Part shown: positions 9,165 to 23,040 of the stretch, piece after piece
Numbering within the stretch: position 1 is the stretch's first letter
How the letters are laid out: every line of letters starts with the position of its first letter
Origin: Tenericutes bacterium MZ-XQ
GTDB taxonomy: Bacteria; Bacillota_I; Bacilli_A; Acholeplasmatales; Acholeplasmataceae
NCBI GenBank assembly: GCA_002838205.1
Contig: CP017950.1
Span: 1,618,858-1,682,857 of the forward strand
Reading direction: 5' to 3'
Length of the DNA stretch: 64,000 nt
Translations under genes and position numbers: made by a program
The notes under the pieces: generated by a model
What the model was told of the DNA's origin: nothing
The model's database searches: none
The model's input: the letters and a program-made list of their open reading frames with translations, nothing else

Positions 9165-9518
9165 CTATGATTTATTGTTAGCTTGTTTTTCTAAAAATTC
9201 AATTCTATCTTTTAATTGCTTTTGCTCTATATTCATCAGTTCAACTTTTTCTTTATAATCGCCCAAAAGTACTGAACTTCCAATCATATAGGCACCAATC
9301 AAGATAAACATCAAAGGTTCAAACAATATAGAATCTAAAACAATAAAATTTAAAATTAAAGTAATAAGCCCATAAATGATAAAGATAGCACCAAATAAGA
9401 CTTCTACAAAACGATTAGGTCTTTCAACTTGATCCTTTAAACTTAATGCATGATTACAACTCTTACAAAAATCCTTACCTTCTTCATTTAAAGTACCACA
9501 AAGCGGACATCTATTCAT
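9165..9518 (-). CDS. Zinc-ribbon membrane protein of unknown function
   Basis: 117 residues in three parts. An N-terminal zinc ribbon has CPLC at about 4-7 and CKSC at about 18-21. Two hydrophobic segments span about 38-85. A charged C-terminal helix (about 88-115) is probably a coiled coil. The layout puts the ribbon and coil on the same side of the membrane. I recognise no specific family. Single gene, convergent with hppA. Confidence 0.7.
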   Translation of the reverse strand: MNRCPLCGTLNEEGKDFCKSCNHALSLKDQVERPNRFVEVLFGAIFIIYGLITLILNFIVLDSILFEPLMFILIGAYMIGSSVLLGDYKEKVELMNIEQKQLKDRIEFLEKQANNKS

Positions 9519-9611
9519 TTTAATACCCCGATAATGTATATTTGAACATATTATAGCATAAAAACATGATAGAAAATAAAAAAAACGGCATTAGCCGTTA
9601 AATTGAATAAG

Positions 9612-9688
9612 TGGCGCCCACACTAGGACTCGAACCTAGGACCCCCTGATTAACAGTCAGGTGCTCTAACCGACTGAGCTATGTAGGC
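9612..9688 (-). tRNA. tRNA-Asn (GTT)
   Basis: The acceptor stem pairs 9616-9622 with 9682-9688 with a G-U pair. The anticodon loop CTGTTAA gives GTT. The 3' CCA is encoded. It lies about 40 bases past the 5S gene and is probably processed from the rRNA transcript. Confidence 0.95.
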
Positions 9689-9730
9689 ACAGAGTAGACG
9701 CTACTTTTTGGTTTTTAATAAGTAAGATTT

Positions 9731-9840
9731 GCCTGGCAACGTCCTATCTTCGCTCCTTAGAACTATTTTCGGCGCTGAAGTGCTTAACTTCTGTGTTCGG
9801 TATGGGAACAGGTGTGACCACTTCGCCATCGTCACCAGAC
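9731..9840 (-). rRNA. rrf: 5S ribosomal RNA
   Basis: The minus strand shows the 5S pattern: GGCGAAGTGGTCACACC, then CCATACCGAACACAGAAGTT, ending in a segment complementary to the 5' end. About 110 nt. Ends are accurate to a few bases. Confidence 0.92.
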
Positions 9841-9890
9841 ATCTCTCAAAACTAGATAAATTCTGTATATATTTCAAATGAAAGTAAAGG

Positions 9891-12726
<2,836 letters not shown>

Positions 12727-12808
12727 TTTTTTTATTCTTTCATTTTCTTTACGACAGAATTTATCTACTTTTCAAAGATCAAACTTATTAAAACTTGAAA
12801 GATCTAAT

Positions 12809-12836
12809 CTTTCAAAACTGAATATGATGAGTGTAT
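12809..12836 (-). other. 16S processing stem, 3' arm (16S-23S spacer)
   Basis: This segment is almost exactly the reverse complement of 14445-14473 before the 16S gene, with a one-base gap and one mismatch. In the transcript the two arms close a long stem around pre-16S, the normal RNase III substrate. The spacer of about 150 bases holds no tRNA. Confidence 0.75.
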
Positions 12837-12879
12837 ATTGGAAATTTTTATATACGTTTATGTATATGCCTTTCTCCTT

Positions 12880-14400
<1,521 letters not shown>

Positions 14401-14444
14401 AATTATAGTTTGTTTGTTAATAGCTCTTATTTTTGTTACTCTTG

Positions 14445-14473
14445 ATACACTCATCATCATTCAGTTTTCAAAG
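14445..14473 (-). other. 16S processing stem, 5' arm (rRNA leader)
   Basis: Reverse complement of 12809-12836. It lies in the leader between the promoters and 16S and pairs with the spacer to form the pre-16S processing stalk. Confidence 0.75.
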
Positions 14474-14511
14474 ATTAAATCACACGCACACATTCTTTGG
14501 CGTGCTTTAAT

Positions 14512-14540
14512 ATAATACCAAATCAAACTTTGTTTGTCAA
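14512..14540 (-). promoter_or_regulatory. rRNA operon promoter P2
   Basis: TTGACA at 14535-14540, a 17-base spacer and TATTAT at 14512-14517 on the minus strand, about 110 bases before 16S. Confidence 0.85.
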
Positions 14541-14623
14541 CTAAAATTACAACTTTTTCGTGATAATTTTAATATTCATTTACATTCAGATTCGGTAAGT
14601 GCCCTTTTTGGGCGACCTGTTAT

Positions 14624-14652
14624 ATTGTATCTTACTTTAAACTTAAAGTCAA
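14624..14652 (-). promoter_or_regulatory. rRNA operon promoter P1
   Basis: TTGACT at 14647-14652, a 17-base spacer and TACAAT at 14624-14629 on the minus strand. With P2 it gives the tandem promoters usual for rRNA operons. The rest of the gap 14401-14711 holds only the leader and an AT-rich stretch. Confidence 0.8.
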
Positions 14653-14711
14653 TACTTTTGACTAGAAAAAAAACTTTTTTTATAAATGTCTTTATAAGGC
14701 TCTAAAATGAC

Positions 14712-14740
14712 AAAAAAAGAACAGAAAAATCTGTTCTTTT
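14712..14740 (-). terminator. Terminator after rseP
   Basis: Minus-strand stem AAGAACAGA/TCTGTTCTT with loop TTTT, followed by seven T residues. It ends the rpsB-to-rseP block and isolates the rRNA promoters. Confidence 0.9.
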
Positions 14741-14764
14741 GTAAGCTTTTTTATGATTTTCGTG

Positions 14765-16345
14765 TTATCCTCTAATCAATCTTAAGATATCATTATATGT
14801 TACAAAGATGAACATAAACAATAATAAAATAAACATTGCATTATTAATTGTGTTTTCAACTCTTCTTGGTAATGGTTTTCTTGTTACTGCTTCGATACCC
14901 AAGAAGACCAATCTTCCTCCGTCAAGTGCTGGAATTGGAAGTAAATTTAACAGTCCAATATTGATACTTAAAAACCCTGTAAAAACAATGATTGATAGTA
15001 AACCTTGTCTTGCTGTACTACTCACAAGGGTATATATACCAACTGGACCTGATAAATCACCAATGCCCAAATCTTCTTTCGGACTAAATAATAAACCTAA
15101 TGTTGTAAAGACTTCAGATACATCTGAATAAAATCTTCTTGGTGCATATAATAAAGAATAACTCCAGTCAAACTCACTAGATGGACTTACTCCTAGTTGA
15201 AAGACAATAGGTTGACTTCCAAGTTTTGTTAATGCGTTTGCACTGATCATGTCATAATATGCATTACCTACAACACCATCTCTTCTATAAGAAATGACAA
15301 GTTCACCACGATCATATTGTCTAAACACTGTAACGATATCATCCCAACTCTGGATCACATGAGATTCGTTATTTACGACAATATTTTCAATGACGTCTCC
15401 TTCTAAAAGACCGCCATCACTTCTTGCACGACCATAACTTTGCCCAATGATTGGATCTCTATATATGGTTATGTCTCCAGTTTCAGAATCTATGTAAGTA
15501 TTTGTGATGCCTGCCATTTGAACAGCTACACTCACATTGACATTGATTTCAACAAACGATGAGCCATCTCTTTCATACATAACATCAATCCATGATTGGT
15601 CAAGATCTGCCATAATATTTGATAAATCATTCCAATCTTCAACTGATTTATCATTAATTTTTAAAATTTTATCGCCAACTTCAAGTTGTGCGTTATCTGC
15701 CGCATAACCAGGTACTATTTCAAATAATTCATTAGAATCAAGATTTGGTTTTTCAACAAAAAATCCCGCAATTAAAAAGAGTAGAAATGCTAAAATAAAA
15801 TTCATCATTGGACCTGCAAAAATGACCATAAATCTTTGCCATAAAGTTTTACTTTCAAAACTCTTTTCTGCTGGTGTAATCCACATTTTGTTCTTTTCGC
15901 TTACTTGATAAGTTGCATCTCTTAATACAGCATAGCGTTTTGTTTGGCCATCAACATTTAAATCAATATATAATGGATCAAAATCTTTACCATATAAATC
16001 AAATGCTTCTACAACACCAGTTAAGTCAGCTTCAACTTTATCTGTAAGAATAATTTGATAGACTTGATCTTGCTCATTGATTTTTATACCAATGGTTTGT
16101 TCTTTTTTTATGAGTGCATCAGAAATGCTTTCTCCAGCCATAGAGACATACCCACCAATAGGAATACCTCTAATTGAGTACATGGTTTCACCTTTACGCT
16201 TTTGATAAAGTGCAGGACCCATCCCTATAGAAAACTCATGGCATAATATGCCTGCTTTTTTTGCGAAGTAAAAATGCCCCGCTTCATGGATTAGGATAAT
16301 GACACCTAATACAACAACAAATAATAATATATTTAATATAACCAT
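14765..16345 (-). CDS. rseP: RIP site-2 metalloprotease RseP/RasP
   Basis: 526 residues, longer than RasP of Bacillus (about 420). The zinc motif HEAGH is at residues 20-24 in the first helix. A soluble segment of about 95 residues comes next, as in Bacillus RasP, then FAGPMMNFILAF. Two PDZ domains follow (near GDKILKINDKSV and GDVIENIVVNN), and the last part has NLLPIPALDGG with the third zinc ligand. Two PDZ domains explain the extra length. It cuts membrane-embedded substrates such as anti-sigma factors or leftover signal peptides. Last gene of the block, three bases after dxr. Confidence 0.93.
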   Translation of the reverse strand: MVILNILLFVVVLGVIILIHEAGHFYFAKKAGILCHEFSIGMGPALYQKRKGETMYSIRGIPIGGYVSMAGESISDALIKKEQTIGIKINEQDQVYQIILTDKVEADLTGVVEAFDLYGKDFDPLYIDLNVDGQTKRYAVLRDATYQVSEKNKMWITPAEKSFESKTLWQRFMVIFAGPMMNFILAFLLFLIAGFFVEKPNLDSNELFEIVPGYAADNAQLEVGDKILKINDKSVEDWNDLSNIMADLDQSWIDVMYERDGSSFVEINVNVSVAVQMAGITNTYIDSETGDITIYRDPIIGQSYGRARSDGGLLEGDVIENIVVNNESHVIQSWDDIVTVFRQYDRGELVISYRRDGVVGNAYYDMISANALTKLGSQPIVFQLGVSPSSEFDWSYSLLYAPRRFYSDVSEVFTTLGLLFSPKEDLGIGDLSGPVGIYTLVSSTARQGLLSIIVFTGFLSINIGLLNLLPIPALDGGRLVFLGIEAVTRKPLPRRVENTINNAMFILLLFMFIFVTYNDILRLIRG

Positions 16346-16348
16346 AAA

Positions 16349-17485
16349 CTACCTCTTCTCATATGCTCGATAAATCTCTTGTTGAATATTACGATCTATC
16401 TCAATAATTTGTTCTAATGTAGGCTTTTCAATTTGCTTTGTTTTGCCCACATAATTGTAAACCAGTTCTTCAATCTCTAAAAACGAAATTTTATGTTTTA
16501 AAAATAAATGAACTGCTGCTTCATTAGCCGCATTCATCACAGTTGGCATAATGCCACCTTTTTTTCCAACGTCATAAGCTAACTTCAATAATGGAAAGCG
16601 TTCATAATCCATGGGTTTGAATGATAAATGAGTCAATTCTAACTCCTTATCATAATCTGTTCTTTCTGGATAAAACAACGCATAAGCAATTGGAATTCTC
16701 ATATCTGAAACACTTAGACTTGCTTTAACTGTTCCATCATTAAAATATGTTAATCCGTGTACAACACTTTCTTTATGAAGGACTGTCTCGATTTTATCAT
16801 AATCTAAGTTGAACAAATGATGCGCTTCGATAACTTCCAAACCCTTATTCATCATGGTTGCACTATCTATAGTTATTTTAGCACCCATCGCCCAATTTGG
16901 ATGTTTTAACGCTTTTTCAACAGTCACATATTGTAACTCGTTTCTTGATAAATCTCTAAATGATCCACCACTTGCTGTGATAATTATTTTTTTGATATCT
17001 TTTTGATTTTCATGATCTAAAGTTTGCCATAGCGCACTGTGTTCACTATCGATTGGATAGAGTTTGACATCATATGTTTTGACATAGCTATTGATCATAT
17101 CACCAGCCATAACTAAGGTTTCTTTATTTGCTAAAGCTATATCTTTTTTTGTCTTAATAGCTTCTACGGTTGGGTGTAACCCAGCTGAACCAGATAATGC
17201 ATTTACAACAATACCTTTTTTATCGTATGTTACAAGCTCAATCAATCCTTGATCTCCCCAAACAAATTTTACGTTTGGGTAAAGATTAGGATACTTAGAT
17301 AACTGCTTTTCATATCTCAAACATGCAATCTCAGGTTTGAATGTATCTAGAATATATTTATTTTTCTCATCATCAGATCCTAATGAACACCCTATCAGAT
17401 TAAACTTATCTTGATGTTTTAACATGACATCAAGTGTTTGCATGCCAATAGATCCTGTTGATCCTAATAAATATATATGTTTCAT
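16349..17485 (-). CDS. dxr: 1-deoxy-D-xylulose 5-phosphate reductoisomerase
   Basis: 378 residues. The NADPH-binding start LLGSTGSIGMQTLDV, ALANKETLVMAG, the metal-site motif PIDSEHSALWQ and TIDSATMMNKGLEVIEAHHLF are all diagnostic. It makes 2-C-methyl-D-erythritol 4-phosphate, so this organism makes isoprenoids by the DXP route, consistent with uppS two genes upstream. Its start overlaps cdsA by four bases. Confidence 0.96.
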   Translation of the reverse strand: MKHIYLLGSTGSIGMQTLDVMLKHQDKFNLIGCSLGSDDEKNKYILDTFKPEIACLRYEKQLSKYPNLYPNVKFVWGDQGLIELVTYDKKGIVVNALSGSAGLHPTVEAIKTKKDIALANKETLVMAGDMINSYVKTYDVKLYPIDSEHSALWQTLDHENQKDIKKIIITASGGSFRDLSRNELQYVTVEKALKHPNWAMGAKITIDSATMMNKGLEVIEAHHLFNLDYDKIETVLHKESVVHGLTYFNDGTVKASLSVSDMRIPIAYALFYPERTDYDKELELTHLSFKPMDYERFPLLKLAYDVGKKGGIMPTVMNAANEAAVHLFLKHKISFLEIEELVYNYVGKTKQIEKPTLEQIIEIDRNIQQEIYRAYEKR

Positions 17486-18426
17486 AAAATCACGACCGTT
17501 GGATAAAGTCTATAGATTAAAAAGAATATCGCATTTAAAAATAATGCTACAAATAGTACAGAATCGAATCTATCTAATAGTCCACCATGACCAGGTAAGA
17601 TGTTTCCAAAATCTTTAATATGATAGGTTCTTTTTAATCTTGATGCAACTAAATCTCCGATTTGAGCAAAAATAGATGCGATCATCGTAATAGGCACTAA
17701 CACTAAAGCTTGTACCCAAAGTGGTGTTCTTTCTCCTAAAGAAGAAAAATTATCTAATAGTGTTAACTGTCCACCTGAATTCACTAAATCTCCTAAATAT
17801 GTTCCCGCTGGGAAAAAATAGCCGTAGAACAATGCAAATGATGATGCAATAATCGTCGCAAATACAGTACCTGCGATTGCACCTTCCCAAGATTTCTTTG
17901 GACTGATATGTGGTGCTAATTTATGTTTACCATATTTCATCCCAAAAAAATATGCGAACATATCAGTTGTTGATGTAATCAACAACAAGTAAACGATGAA
18001 TCTAACACCTAAAAATCTTAGAATAACGATGGATGCTGCTCCTAGCCCAACATAATTGATAATGGTTAATGCCTTACCAACATCAAGACCATTAAACTCT
18101 TTAAATAAAACTAAGAAACTAAAGAGTACTAGAGTGATGAGAGGAACAGTTATGCTCAATAAGCCATTTGCTTCTAATGGATTATGTTCTAAATTTCCTA
18201 AAACGCCCCCAACACTAAAGAATGTGCCTAGTGTTAAAATAACAATGCCTATTTTTGGTAACCATTGAAATTTCTTCTCTGTCTCATACATGCGAATCAT
18301 TTCAGTCGATGACACGATGACGAACAAAATCATAAATACTTGAAATACAGCTAAAAAGATTTCAAAATTTACAATCGGTATTAAAATTGCTGATAATATA
18401 ATCGCTGTGATTAATCTCTTTTTCAT
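17482..18426 (-). CDS. cdsA: Phosphatidate cytidylyltransferase
   Basis: 314 residues with about eight membrane helices. The C-terminal signature SPKKSWEGAIAGTVFAT, then IGDLVASRLKRTYHIKDFGN and LPGHGGLLDRFDS, is the CDP-alcohol site of CdsA. It makes CDP-diacylglycerol for phospholipids. Overlaps uppS and dxr by four bases each, so translation is coupled. Confidence 0.95.
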   Translation of the reverse strand: MKKRLITAIILSAILIPIVNFEIFLAVFQVFMILFVIVSSTEMIRMYETEKKFQWLPKIGIVILTLGTFFSVGGVLGNLEHNPLEANGLLSITVPLITLVLFSFLVLFKEFNGLDVGKALTIINYVGLGAASIVILRFLGVRFIVYLLLITSTTDMFAYFFGMKYGKHKLAPHISPKKSWEGAIAGTVFATIIASSFALFYGYFFPAGTYLGDLVNSGGQLTLLDNFSSLGERTPLWVQALVLVPITMIASIFAQIGDLVASRLKRTYHIKDFGNILPGHGGLLDRFDSVLFVALFLNAIFFLIYRLYPTVVIL

Positions 18427-19097
18427 TTCAAGCCTCCAAAGCGACGATTTCTTTTTTGATATGATTTAATCGCTTTCTCTAATTGTTTTTTATTAAATGC
18501 TGGCCAATGGACTTTGGTAAAATAAAACTCTGCATAGGCAATTTGCCATAGTAAGAAATTTGATATTCTCATTTCACCACTGGTTCTAATGAGTAAGTCT
18601 ACCGGTTCTTTGATCATGAGTGCTTGTTCAAAGTTCTCTTTAGTGACTGGTTTATCAATCTTATTGATCGCAGTAATGATTTCATCATAACTACCATAAT
18701 CGGCACATATATTTAAAGTGAAACCTTCATGTTTTTCTGTTTGTTTTTCAATTTCATTAATCACTTCTAATAGCTCTTTGCTAAAGCGATCTCTTCTACC
18801 TGAAAAAGTAACTTTATAATCTATTTCACTGATTCTGTGTTTGTTTTCATGATACATTTCGATTGGTTTTGTCATCAAATAATTGACTTCATCTTCGGGT
18901 CTTTTCCAGTTTTCTGTACTAAATGCATAAACAGATAATTTTTTAATGCCAAAATCTTTCGCATGTCTTGCGACACTAAAAAGATTTCTTCCACCCATAT
19001 AATGACCAAATGATCTTGATTGTCCTCTTTTTTTTGCCCATCTGCCGTTACCATCAAGAATAATGGCAACATGTTCTGGTATATTGTTGCTTTTCAC
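18423..19097 (-). CDS. uppS: Undecaprenyl diphosphate synthase (cis-prenyltransferase)
   Basis: 224 residues. AIILDGNGRWAKKRGQ has the catalytic Asp, followed by FGHYMGG, YAFSTENWKRP and the C-terminal LLIRTSGEMRISNFLLWQ and YAEFYFT. It condenses isopentenyl diphosphate into a polyprenyl diphosphate. In a cell with no visible peptidoglycan genes the product may carry glycans or be a membrane component. It stops at TGA, evidence for the standard code. Confidence 0.95.
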   Translation of the reverse strand: MKSNNIPEHVAIILDGNGRWAKKRGQSRSFGHYMGGRNLFSVARHAKDFGIKKLSVYAFSTENWKRPEDEVNYLMTKPIEMYHENKHRISEIDYKVTFSGRRDRFSKELLEVINEIEKQTEKHEGFTLNICADYGSYDEIITAINKIDKPVTKENFEQALMIKEPVDLLIRTSGEMRISNFLLWQIAYAEFYFTKVHWPAFNKKQLEKAIKSYQKRNRRFGGLK

Positions 19098-19169
19098 TAT
19101 CTATCACCTTTATTTATTATAACTCATTTATATTATAAATGAAACATATTCATTATTTTCACACATTCA

Positions 19170-19196
19170 AAAAAATAAAAGGCTTAGAGCCTTTTA
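19170..19196 (-). terminator. Terminator or attenuator between frr and uppS
   Basis: The minus-strand stem AAAAGGCT/AGCCTTTT with a three-base loop is followed by ATTTTTTT. It overlaps the frr stop codon. It should lower transcription of uppS-cdsA-dxr-rseP relative to the ribosomal genes. Confidence 0.75.
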
Positions 19197-19751
19197 TATT
19201 TTCATGAGTTCGTCGGTTTTACTTTTTAATTCCTGATCAACTTTTTTAATGTACTTATCTGTAAGTTCTTGTACATCTCCTAAGTATCCTTTTTCATCAT
19301 CCTCTGGTAATCCCAATTTTTTCATGTGATCATTACCATCACGACGAATATTTCTAACGCTGATCCTTGCATGCTCAGCTAGTTTTTCAACTTCTTTGAC
19401 AAGTTCACGTCTACGTTCTTCAGTTGGTTGAGGTAGAATTAAGCGAATCCCCATACCATCATTCATAGGATTAAGTCCTAAATCAGATGCGTAGATTGCT
19501 GTTTCAATTTGTTTTAATGCTGATTTATCGTAAGGCTTAATATATAACTGATTACCTTCAACAACGGAAACAGATGAAATTTGTCTTACTGGACTTTGCG
19601 CACCATAATAATCAATCATAATGTGATCAAGTAAAGCTGGATTCGCTCTACCTGTTCTTATTTGTGCAAAATCTCTTACCAGTACATGCAAAGATTTTTC
19701 CATATGATCTTCTAATTCCATTAAAATCATATCTGCTTGTTCATGATTCAT
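19194..19751 (-). CDS. frr: Ribosome recycling factor
   Basis: 185 residues, the family length. QIRTGRANPALLDHI, the coiled-coil region, LILPQPTEERRRELVKEVEK and ISVRNIRRDGND are all present. It splits post-termination ribosomes with EF-G. Starts three bases after pyrH. Confidence 0.97.
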   Translation of the reverse strand: MNHEQADMILMELEDHMEKSLHVLVRDFAQIRTGRANPALLDHIMIDYYGAQSPVRQISSVSVVEGNQLYIKPYDKSALKQIETAIYASDLGLNPMNDGMGIRLILPQPTEERRRELVKEVEKLAEHARISVRNIRRDGNDHMKKLGLPEDDEKGYLGDVQELTDKYIKKVDQELKSKTDELMKI

Positions 19752-19754
19752 GCT

Positions 19755-20471
19755 TTATTCCTCCCATTTAACGAGTGTCCCGATCGTTTCTTGCATAACT
19801 GCTTTTTTCATATTTCCAGGTTCATTCATGTTGAACACAAGAATATCGAGTTTATTTTCAGTGCATATAGATGCAGCTGTTTGATCCATAACTTCTAGTT
19901 TTTGCTTCAGTAACTCTCTTTGCGAGATTTCCTTGAACATTTTTGCGTCTTCATGTTTGCGTGGGTCTTTATCATAAACACCTTCAACACCATTTTTTGC
20001 CATTAATATAATATCGGCATTGACTTCAGCTGCACGGAGTGCTGCTGCAGTATCTGTTGAGAAAAATGGTGAACCAGTACCGCCTGAGAAAACGAGCACT
20101 CTACCTTTTTCAAAGTGTCTAATTGCTTTTCTTCTAATATAAGGTTCAGCAACCGCACTGACTGGTAAAACTGTCATCACTCTTGTAGGTACATCTAAAG
20201 ATTCTAAGGCATCTTGCATTGCAAGACCATTCATGATGGTACCAAGCATTCCCATATAGTCTGCTTGTGCGCGGTCCATACCAAGTTCTTCACCTGTTTT
20301 ACCACGCCATAGGTTACCAGCACCTACCACGATTCCTACCTGCACACCCAACTGATAAATCTCTTTGATTTCTGTCGCGATTTTCTTGACAGTAATTGGA
20401 TGTATGCCATAAGTTCCATTGCCTTTTAAAGCTTCTCCACTTAATTTCAGAATGACTCTTTGGTACATCAT
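19755..20471 (-). CDS. pyrH: Uridylate kinase
   Basis: 238 residues. [42 protein letters not shown] and the C-terminal region match bacterial UMP kinases of the amino-acid-kinase fold. It makes UDP from UMP. Usual position between tsf and frr. Confidence 0.97.
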   Translation of the reverse strand: MMYQRVILKLSGEALKGNGTYGIHPITVKKIATEIKEIYQLGVQVGIVVGAGNLWRGKTGEELGMDRAQADYMGMLGTIMNGLAMQDALESLDVPTRVMTVLPVSAVAEPYIRRKAIRHFEKGRVLVFSGGTGSPFFSTDTAAALRAAEVNADIILMAKNGVEGVYDKDPRKHEDAKMFKEISQRELLKQKLEVMDQTAASICTENKLDILVFNMNEPGNMKKAVMQETIGTLVKWEE

Positions 20472-20488
20472 GCCACGCCCCTTTTTAT

Positions 20489-21364
20489 TTATTTACGAAC
20501 TTGTGCTGCTACTTCTGCTGCGAAATCTTCTTCTTTCTTTTCGATACCTTCGCCAACTTCTAATCTGATGAATGATAAAACTTCATTTTGATTTGATTTT
20601 AAGTATTGACTTACTTTTTGATCAGTATCTTTTACAAATGGTTGGTCAACTAAACAAATATCTTGTAAGAATTTATTTAAACGTCCAACAACCATTTTTT
20701 CAACGATATTCGCTGGTTTGCCTTCTTGAAGTGCTTGTTGTGTTAAAACGTGTTTTTCATGTTCTAATGTCTCTGCATCAACTTGATCACGATTTAGATA
20801 TTTAGGGTTTTGTGCAGCGATATGCATTGCGATATCTTTTGCAACTTCTTCATCAGCTTTTGCTAATACTGCTAAAACTGCGATGCGTCCACCCATATGT
20901 TTGTAAGCGCCAAATCCTTGAGCGTCTTCTTTAACAACTCTTGATACACGACGAAGTGATATTTTCTCACCAATTGTAGCAGTTGCATCAATTAACATTT
21001 GTTCTACAGTTTTACCATTACCTTCTACTTTTAGAGCTTCTTCTGTATTTGCTGCACTTGAATTTAAAATTGTGTTTCCTACACTGTCTAATAAATCTAA
21101 AAATTGCTTGTTTTTAGCAACAAAATCTGTTTCTGAGTTTAATTCAAATATGACTGCTTCATTACCATTCACTTCGATACTGCATAAACCTTCAGCAGCA
21201 ATTCTTCCAGCTTTCTTAGCCGCGTTTGCCATACCTTTTTCTCTTAAGAAATCTATAGCTTTTTCGATGTCTCCATCATTTTGTTCTAACGCTTTTTTGC
21301 AATCTAACATGCCTGCGCCAGTTCTTTCTCTTAATTCTTTTACCATTTGAGCTGTTATAGCCAT
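20489..21364 (-). CDS. tsf: Elongation factor Ts
   Basis: 291 residues. The start [20 protein letters not shown] and the motif ETDFVAKN are diagnostic. It recycles EF-Tu. It follows rpsB after a hairpin that may attenuate. Confidence 0.97.
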   Translation of the reverse strand: MAITAQMVKELRERTGAGMLDCKKALEQNDGDIEKAIDFLREKGMANAAKKAGRIAAEGLCSIEVNGNEAVIFELNSETDFVAKNKQFLDLLDSVGNTILNSSAANTEEALKVEGNGKTVEQMLIDATATIGEKISLRRVSRVVKEDAQGFGAYKHMGGRIAVLAVLAKADEEVAKDIAMHIAAQNPKYLNRDQVDAETLEHEKHVLTQQALQEGKPANIVEKMVVGRLNKFLQDICLVDQPFVKDTDQKVSQYLKSNQNEVLSFIRLEVGEGIEKKEEDFAAEVAAQVRK

Positions 21365-21424
21365 GATATGCCTCCTTGATTTTTCATTTATATATTATTT
21401 TTTAATCTATATTTTTTGTAAAAA

Positions 21425-21448
21425 ATAAGGGGATAAAAATCCCCTTAT
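21425..21448 (-). terminator. Terminator or attenuator between rpsB and tsf
   Basis: Minus-strand stem ATAAGGGGAT/ATCCCCTTAT with loop TTTT, followed by TTTTTT. It probably reduces read-through from rpsB. Confidence 0.8.
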
Positions 21449-21452
21449 CGCA

Positions 21453-22427
21453 TTATTTTAGTACATCAATAAGTTCTGCTTTTTTAAGGGTTGAATAACC
21501 AGTAATGCCACGGTCTTTAGCTAAGGCACGAAGTTCAGCAACTGTCATTGATTCTAATTCTTCTTCTGATACACTATTATCATCAGCATCATCTTCTTCG
21601 ACTTCATCTTCGTCTACTTCAACTTCTTCTACTTTAGGTTGAGGTTTTGGTTGAGGTTTCGGTTTTGGTTTCGCTTCTTTTTGATCATTGTTATAATCTC
21701 TTCTTGAAGCTTCTTGAACTGTTTCTTCATCAAATTTTTCAACAGCTCCACCTTGTGCTTCAATCACTGCATTACCCATAACCCATGTGATTAATTTAAC
21801 TGCACGAATTGCATCATCGTTTGCAGGAATAATGTAATCTACATCATCTGGATCACAGTTTGTATCAACAATACCGAATACTTTGATACCTAACTTACGC
21901 GCTTCTAAGATTGCATTTCTTTCTTTTCTAGGATCAATGATGAAGATTGCTTCTGGAACTTTCTTCATATCTTTGATACCACCTAAGAATTTTTCTAACT
22001 TAGTACGTTCGTTTTTAAGTTGTAAAACTTCTTTTTTAGGTAATTTTTCAAACACACCATCTTCTTCCATTTTGTAAAGGTCGTGTAATCTCTTGATACG
22101 ACGACGAATGGTTTTGAAGTTAGTAAGTGTTCCACCTAACCATCTTTGATCAACATAGAATTGACCTGTACGAATCGCTTCTTCTTTTACTGATTCTTGA
22201 GCTTGTTTTTTAGTACCAATAAATAGTACTTTACCACCGTCAGCAACGATGTCGTATAATGCTTTATACGCAATCTCAATCTCTTCTGCTGTTCTCTTTA
22301 AGTCAATGATATAAATACCATTTCTTGACGTAAAGATGTATGGTGCCATTTTAGGATTCCAACGACGTGTCGCATGTCCAAAGTGTACACCTGACTCTAA
22401 TAATTGTTTCATTGAAACTACTGCCAT
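21453..22427 (-). CDS. rpsB: Ribosomal protein S2 with C-terminal extension
   Basis: 324 residues from ATG 22427, against about 230-260 normally. The body (to about residue 235) is standard S2: [38 protein letters not shown]-like core, [20 protein letters not shown]. After it come a Lys-Pro/Gln-Pro repeat, an acidic stretch rich in Glu and Asp, and a last 35 residues ([20 protein letters not shown]) that look like a SAP or Rho-N helical domain. I chose the second ATG because GGAGG lies ten bases before it; the upstream ATG touches the ribosome site. Confidence 0.95.
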   Translation of the reverse strand: MAVVSMKQLLESGVHFGHATRRWNPKMAPYIFTSRNGIYIIDLKRTAEEIEIAYKALYDIVADGGKVLFIGTKKQAQESVKEEAIRTGQFYVDQRWLGGTLTNFKTIRRRIKRLHDLYKMEEDGVFEKLPKKEVLQLKNERTKLEKFLGGIKDMKKVPEAIFIIDPRKERNAILEARKLGIKVFGIVDTNCDPDDVDYIIPANDDAIRAVKLITWVMGNAVIEAQGGAVEKFDEETVQEASRRDYNNDQKEAKPKPKPQPKPQPKVEEVEVDEDEVEEDDADDNSVSEEELESMTVAELRALAKDRGITGYSTLKKAELIDVLK

Positions 22428-22574
22428 AAAATTCATTCCTCCATTTTTGTTTTTTCCTCTGCATGACTTTTAGACACCCACCTTTAATGCTTTAAAGGCA
22501 CTTGAGTGTTTAACATCATACATGTGTATTTTAATAGCCTTATTAAATATATCATATTTATAGTGTTTTTTCAA
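22428..22574 (-). promoter_or_regulatory. rpsB promoter and probable S2 autoregulatory leader
   Basis: Promoter: TTGAAA (22569-22574), 17 bases, TATATT (22546-22551). The leader of about 110 bases holds a perfect hairpin CCTTTAA/TTAAAGG within an outer stem ACACTC/GGGTGT, before the rpsB ribosome site. Position and shape suit an S2-binding leader; I could not compare it with a covariance model. Confidence 0.5.
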
Positions 22575-22590
22575 GTTATTGCTTTATTTT

Positions 22591-23040
22591 TTATCTTTTT
22601 TTGTCACTGCTACCAAAACCACCTAGTCTCACTGTATGATTTGGGTCATCATCTATAGTTTGAAGGTAATTCATAAAGATCCCTTGAGCCACTCTTTCAC
22701 CTTTTGAAACGGTCACTTTTTTATTTGAAAAATTATATAAAGGAATCATGATATGTCCTTCATTATTTTCGTTATTATAATAATCTGAATCAATAACACC
22801 AACACTATTGCTCATCATTAGACCTTTTTTAATGCCTAAAGATGATCTTGGGAAAATGAGTAATGCTTCGTTATCTGGAAGTAATACTTTTAGTCCAGTT
22901 GGGATCATTTTAATTTCCCCTGGATTAATATCTACATCTTCAATGCTTGCAAGATCATATCCTGCACTGTGTTTTGTCTGTCTTTGTGGAACCATAACGT
23001 CATAATTTTCATAAGCCTTGACAATTTCAAATTTTCTCAT
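22591..23040 (-). CDS. dut: dUTP diphosphatase
   Basis: 149 residues. Five motifs are visible: SAGYDLAS, FPRSSLGIKKGL, GVIDSDYY, YNFSNKKVTVSKGERVAQGIF and the C-terminal arm RLGGFGSSDK. The last closes over the active site in trimeric dUTPases. It makes dUMP and keeps uracil out of DNA, with ung nearby. Overlaps the NUDIX gene by 14 bases. Confidence 0.95.
   Translation of the reverse strand: MRKFEIVKAYENYDVMVPQRQTKHSAGYDLASIEDVDINPGEIKMIPTGLKVLLPDNEALLIFPRSSLGIKKGLMMSNSVGVIDSDYYNNENNEGHIMIPLYNFSNKKVTVSKGERVAQGIFMNYLQTIDDDPNHTVRLGGFGSSDKKR

Noticed and set aside
12727-12879. tRNA-Ile or tRNA-Ala in the 16S-23S spacer
   Set aside because: The spacer is about 150 bases and shows only the processing stems; no cloverleaf found.
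14765-16345. The 95-residue segment after the HEAGH motif of RseP as a novel insertion
   Set aside because: Bacillus RasP has a similar segment; the extra length here comes from a second PDZ domain.
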